In this document: piece by piece, positions 22,477-34,871 of the stretch | Layout: each line of letters opens with the position of its first letter | Numbering within the stretch: the first letter of the stretch is position 1 | Source of the DNA: Silene latifolia | Lineage: Eukaryota > Streptophyta > Magnoliopsida > Caryophyllales > Caryophyllaceae | Direction: 5' to 3' | Assembly: GCF_048544455.1 (NCBI RefSeq) | Contig: NC_133529.1 | Coordinates: 47,655,456 to 47,719,455, forward strand | DNA: 64,000 nucleotides | Position numbers and translations under genes: made by a program | The notes under the pieces: model-generated | What the model was told of the DNA's origin: nothing | Database searches by the model: none | Seen by the model: only the letters and a program-made list of their open reading frames with translations

Positions 22477-23690
22477 GCTTTAACAAGGGAATTGACACAC
22501 TAACAATGTTGCAAAAGATGGACTGTTTTTCAATTGTATACAATTTTGAGACGAACTTTTAAGACAAATTTTCTCATCAAAACACCAAATACTTTACTTA
22601 AAACATCGTTACTGACATCCAAAAGCTTGAAACCGAATGATAATCAAACAAAAGATGAGGTATATCGATTTTAGCAAACCCTAAAATTCAAAAATCTAAT
22701 TTAAACCCTGAAATTGCTCAGGTAACGGTATAGTCGAAGTTTATATACAATTAAATCCAAGGAATAACAGGAAAAAGTCTTAATTTCAGTTACTCATGAT
22801 GGAATTTCAAAAAAATTGACAAAATCATACCATAACTTTGAAAACAAAGGAAGAAATTGATTTTGAATTGATTTGTGGCAAGTAAGAACAAGTTGACCAC
22901 CAAGAATTTACCCAAAGGGCTTGAAGAAGGAGAAGTATGGAGTTTTAGAGAGAAGAAGAAGAAGAGATGGGAGGCAGAAATAAGAAAAGAAGGGATGAAA
23001 ATAGGGTTTTTGTATAACCTGGATGAGTCCCGATAAAGCAGTACTCGGTCGAGTACTGGGTATACTCGGCCGAGTGTCGACTACTCGGTCGAGTATTCTA
23101 TATACTCGGTCGAGTTTTCAAGAGCAATAGCGATTTTGATTTTCCACAAACTGAGCACTCGGTCGAGCACATTCATACTCGGCCGAGTGTGGTCTACTCG
23201 GTCGAGTACGAATTTCTATTCAGTCGAGTGTCTAAGAGCTGAGATGAAATCTGAATTTTAATGTTCCTGCAAAACAAATAGCATAGTTCGGAGTTCCGTG
23301 CAAACGACTCGTCACTGTTAGAGCTTACTTCTATCACATAAACACGCATCAACACGAATATTTGCACATCCCTTACCAATTCGATCGTCATTTCTACTTA
23401 CATTCCCTACTTTGCTATAAGAACAACTTACATGTCACCCTTAAGCATATGTAACAATTAACTACCGCACAAGCAAAATTTAACTCATTTATCACATTAT
23501 TACACATTCCACCGATCACATTGTACTCACCTTAAACTAAACGTTTACAAGACAACAATCATCACATAACGCAACCATTGACAAACAATTATTTGACTTA
23601 CCCCTTGTCACACGTTTCAGCAAACCCCTTTACCGATTCTAGGCTTTTCCACGCACATTGATACACATTATTCTAACCACAAATGCACAC
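22477..23690 (-). other. Leader of the Tekay-like element, distal part
   Basis: Non-coding. It includes a GA-rich stretch (22920-22990) just upstream of the ORF1-type gene and the palindrome array at 23041-23231. It ends at CACAC, the target site of Copia element P. Confidence 0.6.
23041..23231. repeat. Palindromic ACTCG-NN-CGAGT array 3
   Basis: About eight copies of ACTCGGTCGAGT/ACTCGGCCGAGT and variants in 190 bp, split in two blocks. Confidence 0.85.
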
Positions 23691-24995
23691 TGTTGGGAAA
23701 TGTGTCCTCAACAATGGTGCGATCACATGATTTAAATATCATTATTAAATCTCATTACAAGAATACGGAAGGGATGATACATAATATATATAGTCAACTG
23801 GTCCACACTTATCGGTAATGATTGGCTGGCTAGAGTTTGACATTACTGTCGTGCGACGGTGGTGATAAGTTGATCCCTTGAGGTCACACCTAAAGGACGA
23901 TTCCCTTAATTGAAAAGGTTAATTAAATGTATACCGATACAGATTAATTAATTCCTTAAAATTGAACAATTCAATTTGTGAGAGAGAATATTGATATCTT
24001 ATTGTAATGGGATTAAATAAGATTTATTTTAGTAAATAAAATGCTTTATTACTAAAATTGTTTATTGTTTGAGAAACAATAAAGATAAGAATTAATGGTT
24101 GATTATAATTACAAGATATTGTGAATTATAATTATATGACCCATTTTATTTATGTGATCAAGTATCACTAGTCAATTTGTTGAATGTAATTTAATTAATT
24201 TATAAAATGATATTTATGTGATAAATATGCATTTAATTAATTAGTAACATGTATCATACTACATGTGACATATTGTGTGACAAATGACAAATTAAAAATA
24301 AAATAAAATGGTAGTCCATTTTATAAAGATGGACCGAAATAAGAGTGTAAAGGGAGTTAGTGGGTGAATTATTTTATGAGATAAAATAAGCTAATGATTA
24401 CTAACCTACAACTAGCCTTACAAGCCTAAGGTATAGAAAAGAACAAAAAGAAAAGTGAAGGACCATATATTGGTCCCTTTTGCGTCACCAAACCGTGTGG
24501 CCTCTCTTCTAATAATTAGAGGGCTTTTGTTCTTTTATTATCATCACACTCTACCATTCAAAACACATGCAAAAGTTCATGAATTATTTCTCTCTTTAAT
24601 CTTCATCAAAAAGGATGAATTTTTGATTCAAATTTGTTCAAAAGATTACTAAAATTATCAATATAATATATGAGTATTAGTAATCAATTTTAAAGTAAAC
24701 CACAATATAAATATCTAGTACATATTAGTTTGTGGGTTAAGGGATAGTCTTGGGTGCTACTAATTGGAGGGCTTCTACTTTGAGGTCATGTATGTTCATC
24801 CAATATTGAAAAGCTCAAGAACTAACAAGAAGGAGATCTTGTTGGTGCCCAATAATCCGAAATCTTCAATGTAAGTTGATGATTTCTTCTTTAAATTGTT
24901 TATTGTTTGCATGCATAAGATCACCAATTAATTTTATGACAAATTAGCTTAAAACATATATGAATATGTTAGTATATAGATCTACTTTTCCTTCA
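23691..24995 (+). repeat. Left LTR of P
   Basis: TGTTGGGAAATG...CTTTTCCTTCA. Nearly identical to the right LTR; differences seen include a 3-bp indel near 24515 and scattered substitutions. Confidence 0.95.
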
Positions 24996-25014
24996 ATCGG
25001 TATCAAGAGCCTTG
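24996..25014 (+). other. Primer-binding site of P, variant form
   Basis: ATCGGTATCAAGAGCCTTGG-like sequence. Compared with the usual TGGTATCAGAGC it starts CGG and has an extra A (TCAAGAGCC). The related element C has the same form at 57485. Confidence 0.7.
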
Positions 25015-26820
25015 GTTGTTTGCATGCAAATCGGTTAAAAGTTTTTCCGAGTTATACGATTAACATATAAAACTTGTTAAATTTGTGTTATTATGATATA
25101 TCACGAAAATCATTATGCATGTTAAAGTTTCTGGTCCTAAAATGTTTTTAGGATATTTTGGTTAATTTATGGATTTTTATTGTTCATATTATATAATAAT
25201 GGCATTAAAATATGATTTTATGAATAAAATGTCATTTTCGGACTAAAATTAGCTAAACTTCGAATTTTCCAGTGATTTTTGGATATGTTGTCACATATAT
25301 TATTTTGAGATGACCTGTAATTTTTCATAATTTTTGGACTTGTTATGCTCGAAAAATGGTTTTTTCATTATTAAAATCGGATTTAGATGAAAAATAGGTT
25401 AAAATGAGATAAATTTCGAATCTGGTCATAGAAATTTAGTATGTTGTCGCATGCAATTTTACAAGATGTGTGTAAAATAATAGGCTATATTGAAGTCCTT
25501 TTGCATGATTTATGATTCTTTGAAGAAAAATAGCATAAATAGTGACTTAATTAGTGAAATATTAATAAAACATACTCCATAACTAACGAAAAATGTCACA
25601 TGTTGCATTTTATTATCTTTTTCAGATATAAAATTGAAAAGTTTATGAATATAATTTTTCTCATGTTTTTATGATTTTTATTGATAAATCCGATAAACCG
25701 CAACATTGTTTTTCCCGATAACTTTCGAAATTTTTAACCTACGTTTTTGAACATTATGAGTGTCATGGTATTTTTCCAGAATGTTCATGAGTTTAAATTT
25801 CAAATTTTGAATTTATTTGAAATTTTTGTGATTTATTTGGAGTTTATAGCATTTTATTGTTATTTTGAGTCCTTTAATGAACAATTTTAAGAAATATGAG
25901 TTAATTATAGTCAAATAGTTAGTGAAGACTAATTTTGAGTCCTAAGAGGTTAGGGTAATTAACTTGTGCATTATTATGAATTTATGTAATTTTTGTGATT
26001 ATAAAACGTTGAATCACGCAAATCCGTAAAAACCGTGTAATATACGATATTGGCTCCTTAAAGGCGATTTAGCATAAAATTGGGCATGTTCATACATATT
26101 ATAATGCTGCATTTTCTTTATGATTGTCATGATTTTTATTTTATGTAATTTTGAATTATATAATTTTACTTAGTATGGCCTTAGTTTTTAATTGGTATTA
26201 CCCGAAATGTATGGGAATATCGATTCGGTTGTAATTTATTGTGATCTCGTATCACCGTTTTGTAATTTAATAGATTTATTTTATTTTAGTTACAAATGTA
26301 TAATAGGAAATTATGTAATTTGTTATGTAATTTTATTTATTTTGGAGTTCCCAAAGACGGATTTCTTCAAGATGGCGATACATAAAGACGGTGTTACCTC
26401 GAGATGCGTGCTACAACCGAAGTTCAAGGGACCAATGGAGTTGGTTTCCGAACATGTAATAGTTAAATAGTTTTTCTATTTTAGGAAGGCCATACTAGGA
26501 TTTAATTTATGCTTTGCATTTTATTTATATGTCGCATGCATCGCTAAATCGCCATAACTAAAACATGCATTTTTATTTAATCGAGTACTTCGACCATGTC
26601 AATTATAATTATCGTAGTTCACCGCTTTAGTTCACTTAAAACGTGATAGATAATAAATTGACATGACCTCTCGCTAAAACAATCAATTGAGACATAGCCT
26701 TACCAAAGAGTAGAAACCATGAAAACCTATTTCGTGAGGGAGTGCACTCGGCCACACCGGGGTACAAACCTTGTTACGTAGGGGAAGTGGGTGATAAATG
26801 TCTATCCACTGAATTCATGT

Positions 26821-27084
26821 TGATAAGGGATGTATCGGCCACACCGTGCCCAAGTTGATGTGGATTTGGATCATGGACACATTTATTCGAAATTTGGGTT
26901 GAACTCAACACAAGTTTTTTTGATAAGGGATGTATCGGCCACACCGTGCCCTTGTCGGATGTGTTTTGGGCTAAAGATAAATGTTAATGTAATTTTATCG
27001 ACCAAGAGTTCTAAAAGTAGAATCGATTAAAGAGTTAATCCACCGAGTTATATTGATAAGGGATGTATCGGCCACACCGTGCCC
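26821..27084 (+). repeat. Three copies of a 31-bp leader repeat
   Basis: TGATAAGGGATGTATCGGCC plus ACACCGTGCCC at 26821-26851, 26921-26951 and 27054-27084. Element C has two related copies (59312-59343 and 59521-59551) and a different sequence at the middle position. Confidence 0.85.
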
Positions 27085-28498
27085 AAGTTAATATAAATTT
27101 GGATCTTGGAATCATTTATCATAGTTGGGTAGAGGTCACTATGTAAATGCTTTACTTGTTATTTACAAGTATTAATATAACGATAAATGTTTTGTTTTCA
27201 CTATTCCGTTATCATATTGTTCTATTTCTTTACCACAATTCATATACGATATCATTTCGTTTTTGATTCAAATCTCCATTAAAACATCGTAACTAAAGAC
27301 AATTTGATTTTTCTTCTAAAAACCTCGAATTATCCATTGGAAGGATCTCATGTAAAGAGTATAGATAAAAGTTATTCATTGTCAAACAGGTTTTTGATTC
27401 TTGACTAACACATCTACTTACAATGGATTGTTATTCATATACTTAATTGAATTAAGTACCTTGAAGCGATAAATTGTTTTGGTAATTAGATTTGTCGGAA
27501 TTCGTAATTGACCAAAATAACGCAACCAATTCAATGAAAGTTTTAAGACTAAAACGAACAAATGAAGAGTAATCTTCATGAATTCAATTTTTGCTTCTCA
27601 AAGCAAAGACTCATTGAAATGAGTGGGAGCATTCTCTTAAACCGTTAAGATGGGGACAAGGTTCAAGAAGTAAAGATTATAATGGAATTGATACAAAGTA
27701 ATGTTAAAGGTAAAGTTGTTGAGAATAACGATACTAAACCTATCAATCCCGACCGATAAAAGTTTCCATTGTCTTAAATGTTGGACACTAGAAAAGAAAC
27801 TACCCCAAGTTGTTAAAGAATAAGCAAGTTAGTTGTGGGACATCGAATAAGACTTAGTTCTTTATTTATTTGATTGACATAAATTTTGCTAGTACTACTT
27901 CGTCAATATTAGAAACCAGTGGAGGTTTTCATCATTGTATTCGACACATAAGATGATTAGAATATGACGACTAGCAACAATAATGTCGAGAGATAGAGTA
28001 ATTGTGTGCTCAATCTAGTTTTTGGATTTAAAGTTGTACTTAATTGTGACTATTAAGTGCATGAACTCTAAATAAGAATATAAACTTGTTAAGATACAAA
28101 AGAGGTTTTCACTTTTGTGACCCTATACAACACGATTTGATGTATGGCTAGCCCATTATCAAGGTGATTATATTCTAAACCAAACTAGAATGATATATCA
28201 TGTAAATGATGTAAGATTCAAATTGGTAACCCAAGATTAAACCTTAAATTTTGGAATGATGAACGCAAAGAGTTATCGAGTACTCTTGAAACCATTAGAT
28301 TGTTAATGGTATATGCGTATCTTGTATTCAAAGCAAGATGTCTCGTGGCTTTTGGTTGAAAAGGAGATCGAGGTTGTAAATCATCGATCCAAAATAGGTT
28401 GATCATTTTCTTTTACGAACGATTTAAGTTGACGCTAGTGTGTTCACTTAATAAGGTAAATAGAAAAAAATCTTTGAAGAAGTTTAAAGAGTTCAAGG

Positions 28499-30384
28499 AA
28501 TCACGATTTAGTCGTGATTGGATTATCAAAGTGAAGACTTTGATATAAGCCAAAGGAAATGTGATATAGTATCACAAGTTAATCTTTCTTAGCACGCATT
28601 ATGGAATAATGTGTGGTTGGATAAGAAATCAAACGCTATTCGATATGGTTTGAACTTCAATCAAGTTACTTTGAGTTACTTGATCCTTTTGGGGATATTA
28701 TCATTTTTGTCTAAATTATTTTTCCACTAAATCGAATCATATGAGATATGAAATGGTAAGGGTCCCATGTTTGTAAGTTTTCACAAGAAACAAATGCTCA
28801 TTTTTCCCTTTCAATTATCACGAATACGACGGGTTTGCGGCTCGTGAAGCTGTCTTTCTAAAATACAAGTTTATTTTTAGAAGACAGAGTGGGAGAAATT
28901 ATTCAAGAGCCACAAAGAATGTTATGTCGCAGGAAACTGGTCTTTCTTGGCTACATGAGACGTTTTGTGCAAGACGTTGTTTCTTTAAAACCTAGGAGGT
29001 TAAATTCGTCACTTGTTTAAAATGATGAATTCATGCTACTTTTCGGAAAGTAAAGAGCATATAACTTACAAAAGAAATTGTTTGATTCAAGTTGATTACT
29101 TCTGGAAAGTCATGAATAAATGACTTACATAAGAATGTTTAAGTCACAACTCACTACAGGGCTTAGAGCCATGAAAATCCGAAATAAAAAGGCTTGATTA
29201 GTGACAAAGGGTTTTGCACTAATAAAGAGAGATTTCAAAGCAAGATTGGTTGCAAAGGATTTTGCACTAATTGAAATGCTTAAGTCTATTTGGATCTTCT
29301 TAGGGATTGTGTTTCATTATGAGGATATGCGCACATCAAGTGAATCTAAAACCCACTTTTTCAAAAGAAGGAATGTATTCAATACATGTCATAAGTTTTA
29401 TAGATTTTTACAATCCTAAGATAATGTGAAACTTATGAGAGGATCTTAAGTAGGACATCAATGAGTTGGAATCAACATTTTTATCATGTGATAAAACATT
29501 TCTCGATAAGTCGAGAAGTTGTGTTTATACATGGAGTTTAGTGGGAGTTACGGAAATTTTAATTAGTCCGATATGTGGATGACATATTGATCATTGAGAA
29601 TGATTTAAGACTTTTGGAGTATTGTAATACATCTTTAATATCCGGATTTATGAAGATAAATCCACATGATATTAGCGTCAAATAAGAAGTCTTATGTTCA
29701 TAAGATTCATGACTAAGTTCAATAAAATTGAACATATTTGATTGATTCCATTTGCTTCCGCTGCCGGATCAATTAAATGAGTAATGATGTATAACACTTC
29801 ATATACTTTGAGTATGATGAATTGTTTTCAAAATCGAATTTAAGTAATCTTTACCAAGTAAGCCATAAAGATTACCCTTAAGTGCTTGCAAAAGCATTAA
29901 GGCATTAAAGCAAAGTGTTTATGATGAAATTTTGTGTAAGGGTGTAACACAAGTGACAATTGACAATTGAGATTGCGCATGGTTTCCGACAAAACCATAA
30001 TCAAAACACATTAGGATGGTTAAGATACCATTGTGGTTATGTTATTTAAGAAATAGATTTTCTAGAATCGTTCTAGGAAATAAAGAACAATGAGAAATAT
30101 TTACAACGGAAATTGAGTACACTTGCAATCATGAGATGCGCAAGAAGAATGAGTCCTGCACACCTGTGAAAACAGTGGGAGCTATTCTAAGGCTAGAGGA
30201 CCTATGTCTTGATTGGATCTCGACATGTACTCAGAAAGTTTTGTGATGCAAATGTATACATTACAAAGGAAAACGAGTATGTAGTAAGGTTGAGTAAGGT
30301 ACAAGAAGTTGATAAAACCTACTAACCAAAGCCTTCTCATAGGCTAAACATGATGAGTCATATCATTTCAATTGAATTGAAATG
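28499..30384 (+). repeat. Cluster of perfect short hairpins in decayed pol
   Basis: Examples (left arm and position): AATCACGA 28499-28519; TATCAAAGT 28524-28545; TGTGATA 28560-28576; TTTTATC 29479-29496; TCTCGA 29511-29526; GGATTTAT 29644-29663; GTTCAAT 29717-29733; GTAATCTTTA 29844-29875; CATTTCAATT 30364-30384. Loops are mostly 1-5 nt. Two hairpins share the central word TGAAGA. Confidence 0.8.
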
Positions 30385-31194
30385 AACAACTATATGCAAG
30401 ATCAAATTAGATTATAGAACATGAAATAGTAATCAGGTATTGACTATTCATATGTGATAATCGCATTTGTCGTTCGAGTTTTACTTTATAACTCTTCTAT
30501 TATACTTTGTTACATCCAAACGGGTTGTAGAGACAATTGAACCCCGTTAAAGTGAACACGGATTAGCATTGTATTCGCCCATAGTCACTTACATGAGGTG
30601 ACGTCTCGAAGTGACTAAAGTGTGATGCGATTGATGGCAAGTTCAAGTGCCATAGAGTCATGTGAGATGACTAGTCGATCACATAGGCAGACTGTTAGGA
30701 ACACTTTGTCGGGCAGTGACCGCTTATAGAGTTCTGGCAAATTCATATAGCCTGGTCGTGGCGAGAGCTACTATAGTATTCTAATGAGTCGATTCTTTTG
30801 ACTAAAGACTGTTCGCCTAAGATGGCAATTTTTGATTAACTTTGATTTGTGTTACTACGACCTTCGTAAATGGGGTCAAATGGGCATATTTTGGGTTATG
30901 ATGGCTGTGGCTAGTCGAAGGGAATAAGTGCGATAGGAATTGTCCACCCCCTTGTCAGGGTTAAAACAATATCTTAGGGCCACTCGAGGAGTAATGAACT
31001 GGAAATGCGTGGCCACGCTCGGAAGGTATCCATGGTGGATAAATTCCGGTCAATCAGTTATTCTCCAGATCGAGGAAACCACTTTCGATATGATCACTTG
31101 CAAGTATGACCCAAAAGACACCTTGCATTGAGTGGGAGACAGTAATAGGACAAGAGAATTGGTGACGCACACTTGTCGAGGACAAGTGGGAGAT

Positions 31195-32496
31195 TGTTGG
31201 GAAATGTGTCCTCAACAATGGTGCGATCACATGATTTAAATATCATTATTAAATCTCATTACAAGAATACGGAAGGGATGATACATAATATATATAGTCA
31301 ACTGGTCCACACTTATCGGTAATGATTGGCTGGCTAGAGTTTGACATTACTGTCGTGCGACGGTGGTGATCAGTTGATCCCTTGAGGTCACACCTAAAGG
31401 ACGATTCCCTTAATTGAAAAGGTTAATTAAATGTATACCGATACAGATTAATTAATTCCTTAAAATTGAACAATTCAATTTGTGAGAGAGAATATTGATA
31501 TCTTATTGTAATGGGATTAAATAAGATTTATTTTAGTAAATAAAATGCTTTATTACTAAAATTGTTTATTGTTTGAGAAACAATAAAGATAAGAATTAAT
31601 GGTTGATTATAATTACAAGATATTGTGAATTATAATTATATGACCCATTTTATTTATGTGATCAAGTATCACTACTCAATTTGTTGAATGTAATTTAATT
31701 AATTTATAAAATAATATTTATGTGATAAATATGCATTTAATTAATTAGTAACATGTATCATACTACATGTGACATATTGTGTGATAAATGACAAATTGAA
31801 AATAAAATAAAATGGTAGTCCATTTTATAAAGATGGACCGAAATAAGAGTGTAAAGGGAGTTAGTGGGTGAATTATTTTATGAGATAAAATAAGCTAATG
31901 ATCACTAACCTATAACTAGCCTTCCAAGCCTAAGGTATAGAAAAGAACAAAAAGAAAAGTGAAGGACCATATATTGGTCCCTTTTGCCTCACCAAACCGT
32001 GTGGCCTCTCTTCTAATTAGAGGGCTTTTGTTCTTTTATTATCATCACACTCTACCATTCAAAACACATGCAAAAGTTCATGAATTATTTCTCTCTTTAA
32101 TCTTCATCAAAAAGGATGAATTTTTTATTCAAATTTGTTCAAAAGAGTATTAAAATTATCAATGTAATATATGAGTATTAGTAATCAATTTTAAGGTAAA
32201 CCACAATATAAATATCTAGTACATATTAGTTTGTGGGTTAAGGGATAGTCTTGGGTGCTACTAATTGGAGGGCTTCTACTTTGAGGTCATGTATGTTCAT
32301 CCAATATTGGAAAGCTCAAGAACTAACAAGAAGGAGATCTTGTTGATGCCCAATAATCCGAAATCTTCAATGTAAGATGATGATTTCTTCTTTAAGTTGT
32401 TTATTGTTTGCATGCATAAGATCACCAATTAATTTTATGACAAATTAGCTTAAAACATATATGAATATGTTAGTATATAGATCTACTTTTCCTTCA
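31195..32496 (+). repeat. Right LTR of P
   Basis: 1302 bp, same ends as the left copy, followed by the CACAC duplication. Confidence 0.95.
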
Positions 32497-32722
32497 CACA
32501 CAACAACCATCATTAAGCAACGACTCTTACTAGCTACCCTTTTTCCCGTGTCTGGCTTAAGCACGATGGGGCCATGATTTTGAAATGAGGGCGCCTACTC
32601 ACCCAAAATCTAGCCTCGGCTGGAGCTCCCAACGCACATACACCAGGTTCATTTTAGTTGACACCCTACATTCATTAGATTCATTGGTTCAGGTTCCAAA
32701 ATCGTCGGCTCTGATACCACTT
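32497..32722 (-). other. Leader of the Tekay-like element next to its primer site
   Basis: Short non-coding segment; on the minus strand, TGGTATCAGAGCCG (32719-32706) sits three bases after the 5' LTR end and is the tRNA-Met primer site. No gene. Confidence 0.8.
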
Positions 32723-34114
32723 TGTAACAACCCCGCACACCAGGACGCCTTACCAAGGACCATTCCAGTGTATGAAGGTGTTACCATCTCGGTCACCCGA
32801 GGTAGTAGATCAAATAGATAATAAAAGAACATTTATAATTAATTACTTTAACACTTTACAACCACGGTACAAAACTGAATACAAGTGATAACTATGACTG
32901 CTAAAGAACTCATGCGTCTGAACACCTATGCCGGTAGCGTGGTGACTCGATTCCCTCCATGCCCACAACAGAACAACCAACTGCCTGCTAAAGCCAACTG
33001 CTCACCATCCCCGAATGGATCACCACGATTTTGAAAACATAACACGGGTCGATTCTCGAGCAAATAAGATAAGACAAGTACAATAAATAACCAGCTGATC
33101 ATCCACTAACCCCGGTCTCCCGATCTCACACCGTAACCGACTACACACCGAGGTGTGCAGCCCTGCCAGACTACCCATCACAACAGGTAGCCCACGCCGC
33201 CAGTGGGGGACCACAGCCCATCCCCACCAAGTCCAGCTCCTCAACGAGCGACTAAAAATCTCTGTCCCTTAATGTGCACATCCCCTCTTGTGACGGGTTC
33301 CACGGAGGGCGAACTAGGGTGTGAAGCCACTCCCGCAAGTGACTTCACCACAATCACACACACCACAGCAACACAGCAACACAGCTGTCACAACATCATA
33401 ACCGTCACAACACAACCACATCACCACCATTACAACAACACTCATACTCCGATGATCAGCAGATAACAATAATTACAAACAAACACAATCTTAAATCAAT
33501 TAACAGTAACCGAGTAGGGAAACCCTACCTCGTCGCAAGCCATGAAAAGCATCCACACACAGCCAAGCAAGACTCTAATATGCATCCTACAACGATAGCC
33601 ATCCCCTATTATACAACTATCCTCAATAACCTACTAGAAGACACAAGGCAAAGACTTACCTAATGATGCGAATCAACGATGACACGGACGACGACCACGC
33701 ACGCAACATTCCTAAGTGAATCCCGTCTTTCCCATGGTGGAGATATAGGCTATATATATATATATATATATATATGAGAGTGTATGGAGGTAGGGGTGAT
33801 AGGAGAGAGGGGCAGGCTAGGGTTAGAGAAAGAAGAACTGTCGAGAAAATGAGAAAATAAAATGAATCTCGCGAACTTGCGTTTTATATTAACACGTCAA
33901 CAACAGCCATACTCGGTCGAGTACTGGAGTACTCGGCCGAGTAGGCTCTACTCGGTCGAGTATAGGCGATACTCGGCCGAGTAGCCTCTACTAGGTCGAG
34001 TAATCAATCCTATAAGGTTCATGTTCCAACTTAGTCCCTCACCCATTCCTCCCTAAGGTCTTTCTTGGTCAACATGGTCGGTCAACAAAGTCCTAGAATA
34101 TCCCGAGTATTACA
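32723..34114 (-). repeat. 5' LTR of the Tekay-like element
   Basis: 1392 bp, matching 18123-19401. Holds palindrome array 4 (33909-33999) with more units than the other LTR and a longer (TA)n run (33751-33774). Confidence 0.92.
33909..33999. repeat. Palindromic ACTCG-NN-CGAGT array 4
   Basis: TACTCGGTCGAGTA and TACTCGGCCGAGTA alternate, five to six units. The other LTR of the same element has about two fewer, consistent with deletion between units. Confidence 0.88.
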
Positions 34115-34119
34115 CCAAT

Positions 34120-34856
34120 GCATGGCCTTTGTCTTACCCATAAAACTAGGTTGGCATGGCTAGTAATTGTAGGGTAATCATGATATTTATTTTACATATA
34201 AAATAAACCATCCACTAACTCATTAACCCTTCATTTTTTTGGCCTCTATAGATAAAATGGACTCCATTTTAAGTTTGTGTTAAGTCAAATGTAAATAGGT
34301 AGGTCATGTGTCACACACCATGCCCATATGTATTTAAATGCATATTTAACCCCTTAAATATCATTTTATAACAAATAAATTACATGTGACAATTTAACTA
34401 GCAATACATGATTACAAGTATTTAAAATGGATCGTATAAATATATTTCACAACATTTTGTAATTATAATTAATCAATCATTCTTATTTTAATTGTTTCAT
34501 AAACAATAATCAATTTTAGTAATAAAACATTTAATTACTAAAATTAATCTTATTTAATCAAATTAGTATAAGATACTTACTCTCACTCATAAAAATAAAT
34601 TGTTCAATTTTTAGGAATTAATTAATCTGTATCGTAATACAATTAATTAATCTATTAAGGGAATTGTCCTATAGGTGTGACCTTAAGGGATCAACTGATC
34701 ACCACCGTCAAACCACAGTAATGTCAAACTCTAGTTAGCCAATTATTACCGATTAATGTTGATCAGTTGACTATATAATTGAATCATCCCTTGCGTATTC
34801 TTATCATGAGATTTAAACATGTGATCACACTATTGTTGAGGACACTTATTCCAACA
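34120..34856 (-). repeat. 3' LTR of M1, second segment
   Basis: Continues the LTR interrupted at 18122 and matches 41745-42490. It ends CCAACA and is followed by ATCTCCCACTTG, which read on the minus strand is the polypurine tract CAAGTGGGAGAT. Confidence 0.92.
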
Positions 34857-34871
34857 ATCTCCCACTTGTCC

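Larger units (their letters stand above)
25015..31184 (+). pseudogene. Interior of P: leader and shredded Copia pol
   Basis: 25015-27600 is non-coding leader, closely related to 57503-59700 of element C. From about 27600, short pol-like pieces remain; the clearest is FKARLVAKDFALIEMLKSIW at 29240-29300, which joins two reverse transcriptase motifs (YKARLVAKGF and AMLRSIRI) with the residues between deleted. No gag frame exists where element C has one. Many perfect short hairpins occur here (see separate entry). Confidence 0.8.
23691..32496 (+). mobile_element. Copia element P, non-autonomous, plus strand
   Basis: 8806 bp with LTRs at 23691-24995 and 31195-32496 and duplication CACAC (23686-23690, 32497-32501). 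The primer site follows the left LTR and AAGTGGGAGA precedes the right one. The LTRs are almost identical by eye (1305 and 1302 bp), while the interior holds only shredded pol. It must have been copied by enzymes from another element. Confidence 0.95.
18123..34114 (-). mobile_element. Tekay-like Gypsy element, non-autonomous, minus strand
   Basis: Bounded by TGTAACA...TATTACA and duplication CCAAT (18118-18122, 34115-34119). On the minus strand the order is 5' LTR (34114-32723), primer site, leader (interrupted by Copia element P), an ORF1-type gene (22476-20900), a purine tract and the 3' LTR (19401-18123). The minus-strand peptide NFEDEVLFKGGRL just before the 3' LTR resembles the last residues of Tekay/Del pol, but no other pol or gag is present. 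Its interior, without element P, is only about 4.5 kb. Confidence 0.88.

Noticed and set aside
26192-26470. 92-residue frame in the P leader, also found at 58682-58906 in element C
   Set aside because: The two copies diverge by indels that change the C-terminus, and the translation is Phe/Ile/Tyr-rich without a motif; shared leader sequence rather than a gene is the simpler reading.
29201-29419. 72-residue frame as an intact small gene
   Set aside because: It is a stitched piece of Copia reverse transcriptase with an internal deletion.
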